DNA of 5,329 nucleotides. Source: an uncultured Prevotella sp. (GTDB taxonomy: Bacteria > Bacteroidota > Bacteroidia > Bacteroidales > Bacteroidaceae). A program made the translations under genes and the position numbers. The stretch covers positions 1-5,329 of the forward strand of contig UQQN01000131.1 in assembly GCA_900543155.1 (NCBI GenBank), in the 5' to 3' direction. Below, in pieces: positions 5,291 to 5,329 of this stretch. Numbering within the stretch: the stretch's first letter is position 1; each line of letters opens with the position of its first letter. The notes beneath the pieces were generated by a model. It did no database searches, was not told where the DNA came from, and was given only the letters and a program-made list of their open reading frames with translations.

Positions 5291-5329
5291 ACACGGATTA
5301 CAATATCAAACTACGCACGCCTTTAGGTG

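Overview
The window looks like a chromosomal stretch of a member of the Bacteroidota, most likely a Prevotella-like Bacteroidales. All three promoters I can place carry the Bacteroidota -7 element TAnnTTTG (positions 5-12, 372-379 and 3137-3144). None of the genes has a convincing Shine-Dalgarno sequence, and the leaders are A/T rich. The protein-coding strand is strikingly C rich and G poor. The genus is an inference from this style and was not tested by any search.

Layout, all on the + strand. Positions 1-416 hold a promoter, three phased 11-bp repeats, a short ORF (140-289) whose first ~18 residues look like a real Bacteroidales small protein but whose remainder is made of small hairpin repeats, and then a second promoter. 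That promoter starts a tight three-gene operon: a zinc-dependent medium-chain alcohol dehydrogenase (417-1448), a short aminodeoxychorismate synthase component I, pabB (1448-2446), and a short class IV aminotransferase-fold protein, pabC-like (2443-3045). Both junctions overlap (TGATG and ATGA), so translation is probably coupled. PabB and PabC together would turn chorismate into 4-aminobenzoate for folate. The glutaminase partner (PabA/TrpG) is not in the window, and the dehydrogenase has no obvious place in that pathway.

A third promoter with a structured leader and a perfect 14-bp tandem duplication precedes a 597-residue protein of the 1-deoxy-D-xylulose-5-phosphate synthase (Dxs) family (3259-5052). 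It keeps the thiamine diphosphate machinery but has lost several residues that canonical Dxs uses for glyceraldehyde 3-phosphate and lacks the usual mobile linker, so it may be a paralogue with another acceptor. The tail (5053-5329) has no gene. It contains two ~62-bp imperfect direct repeats with an identical 20-bp core and a 21-bp-stem hairpin, and looks like intergenic repeat sequence.

I do not see a defence system, mobile element gene, CRISPR array, tRNA or rRNA. The strongest leads are the divergent Dxs-like enzyme, the dehydrogenase-pabB-pabC coupling and the structured repeats in the intergenic parts.
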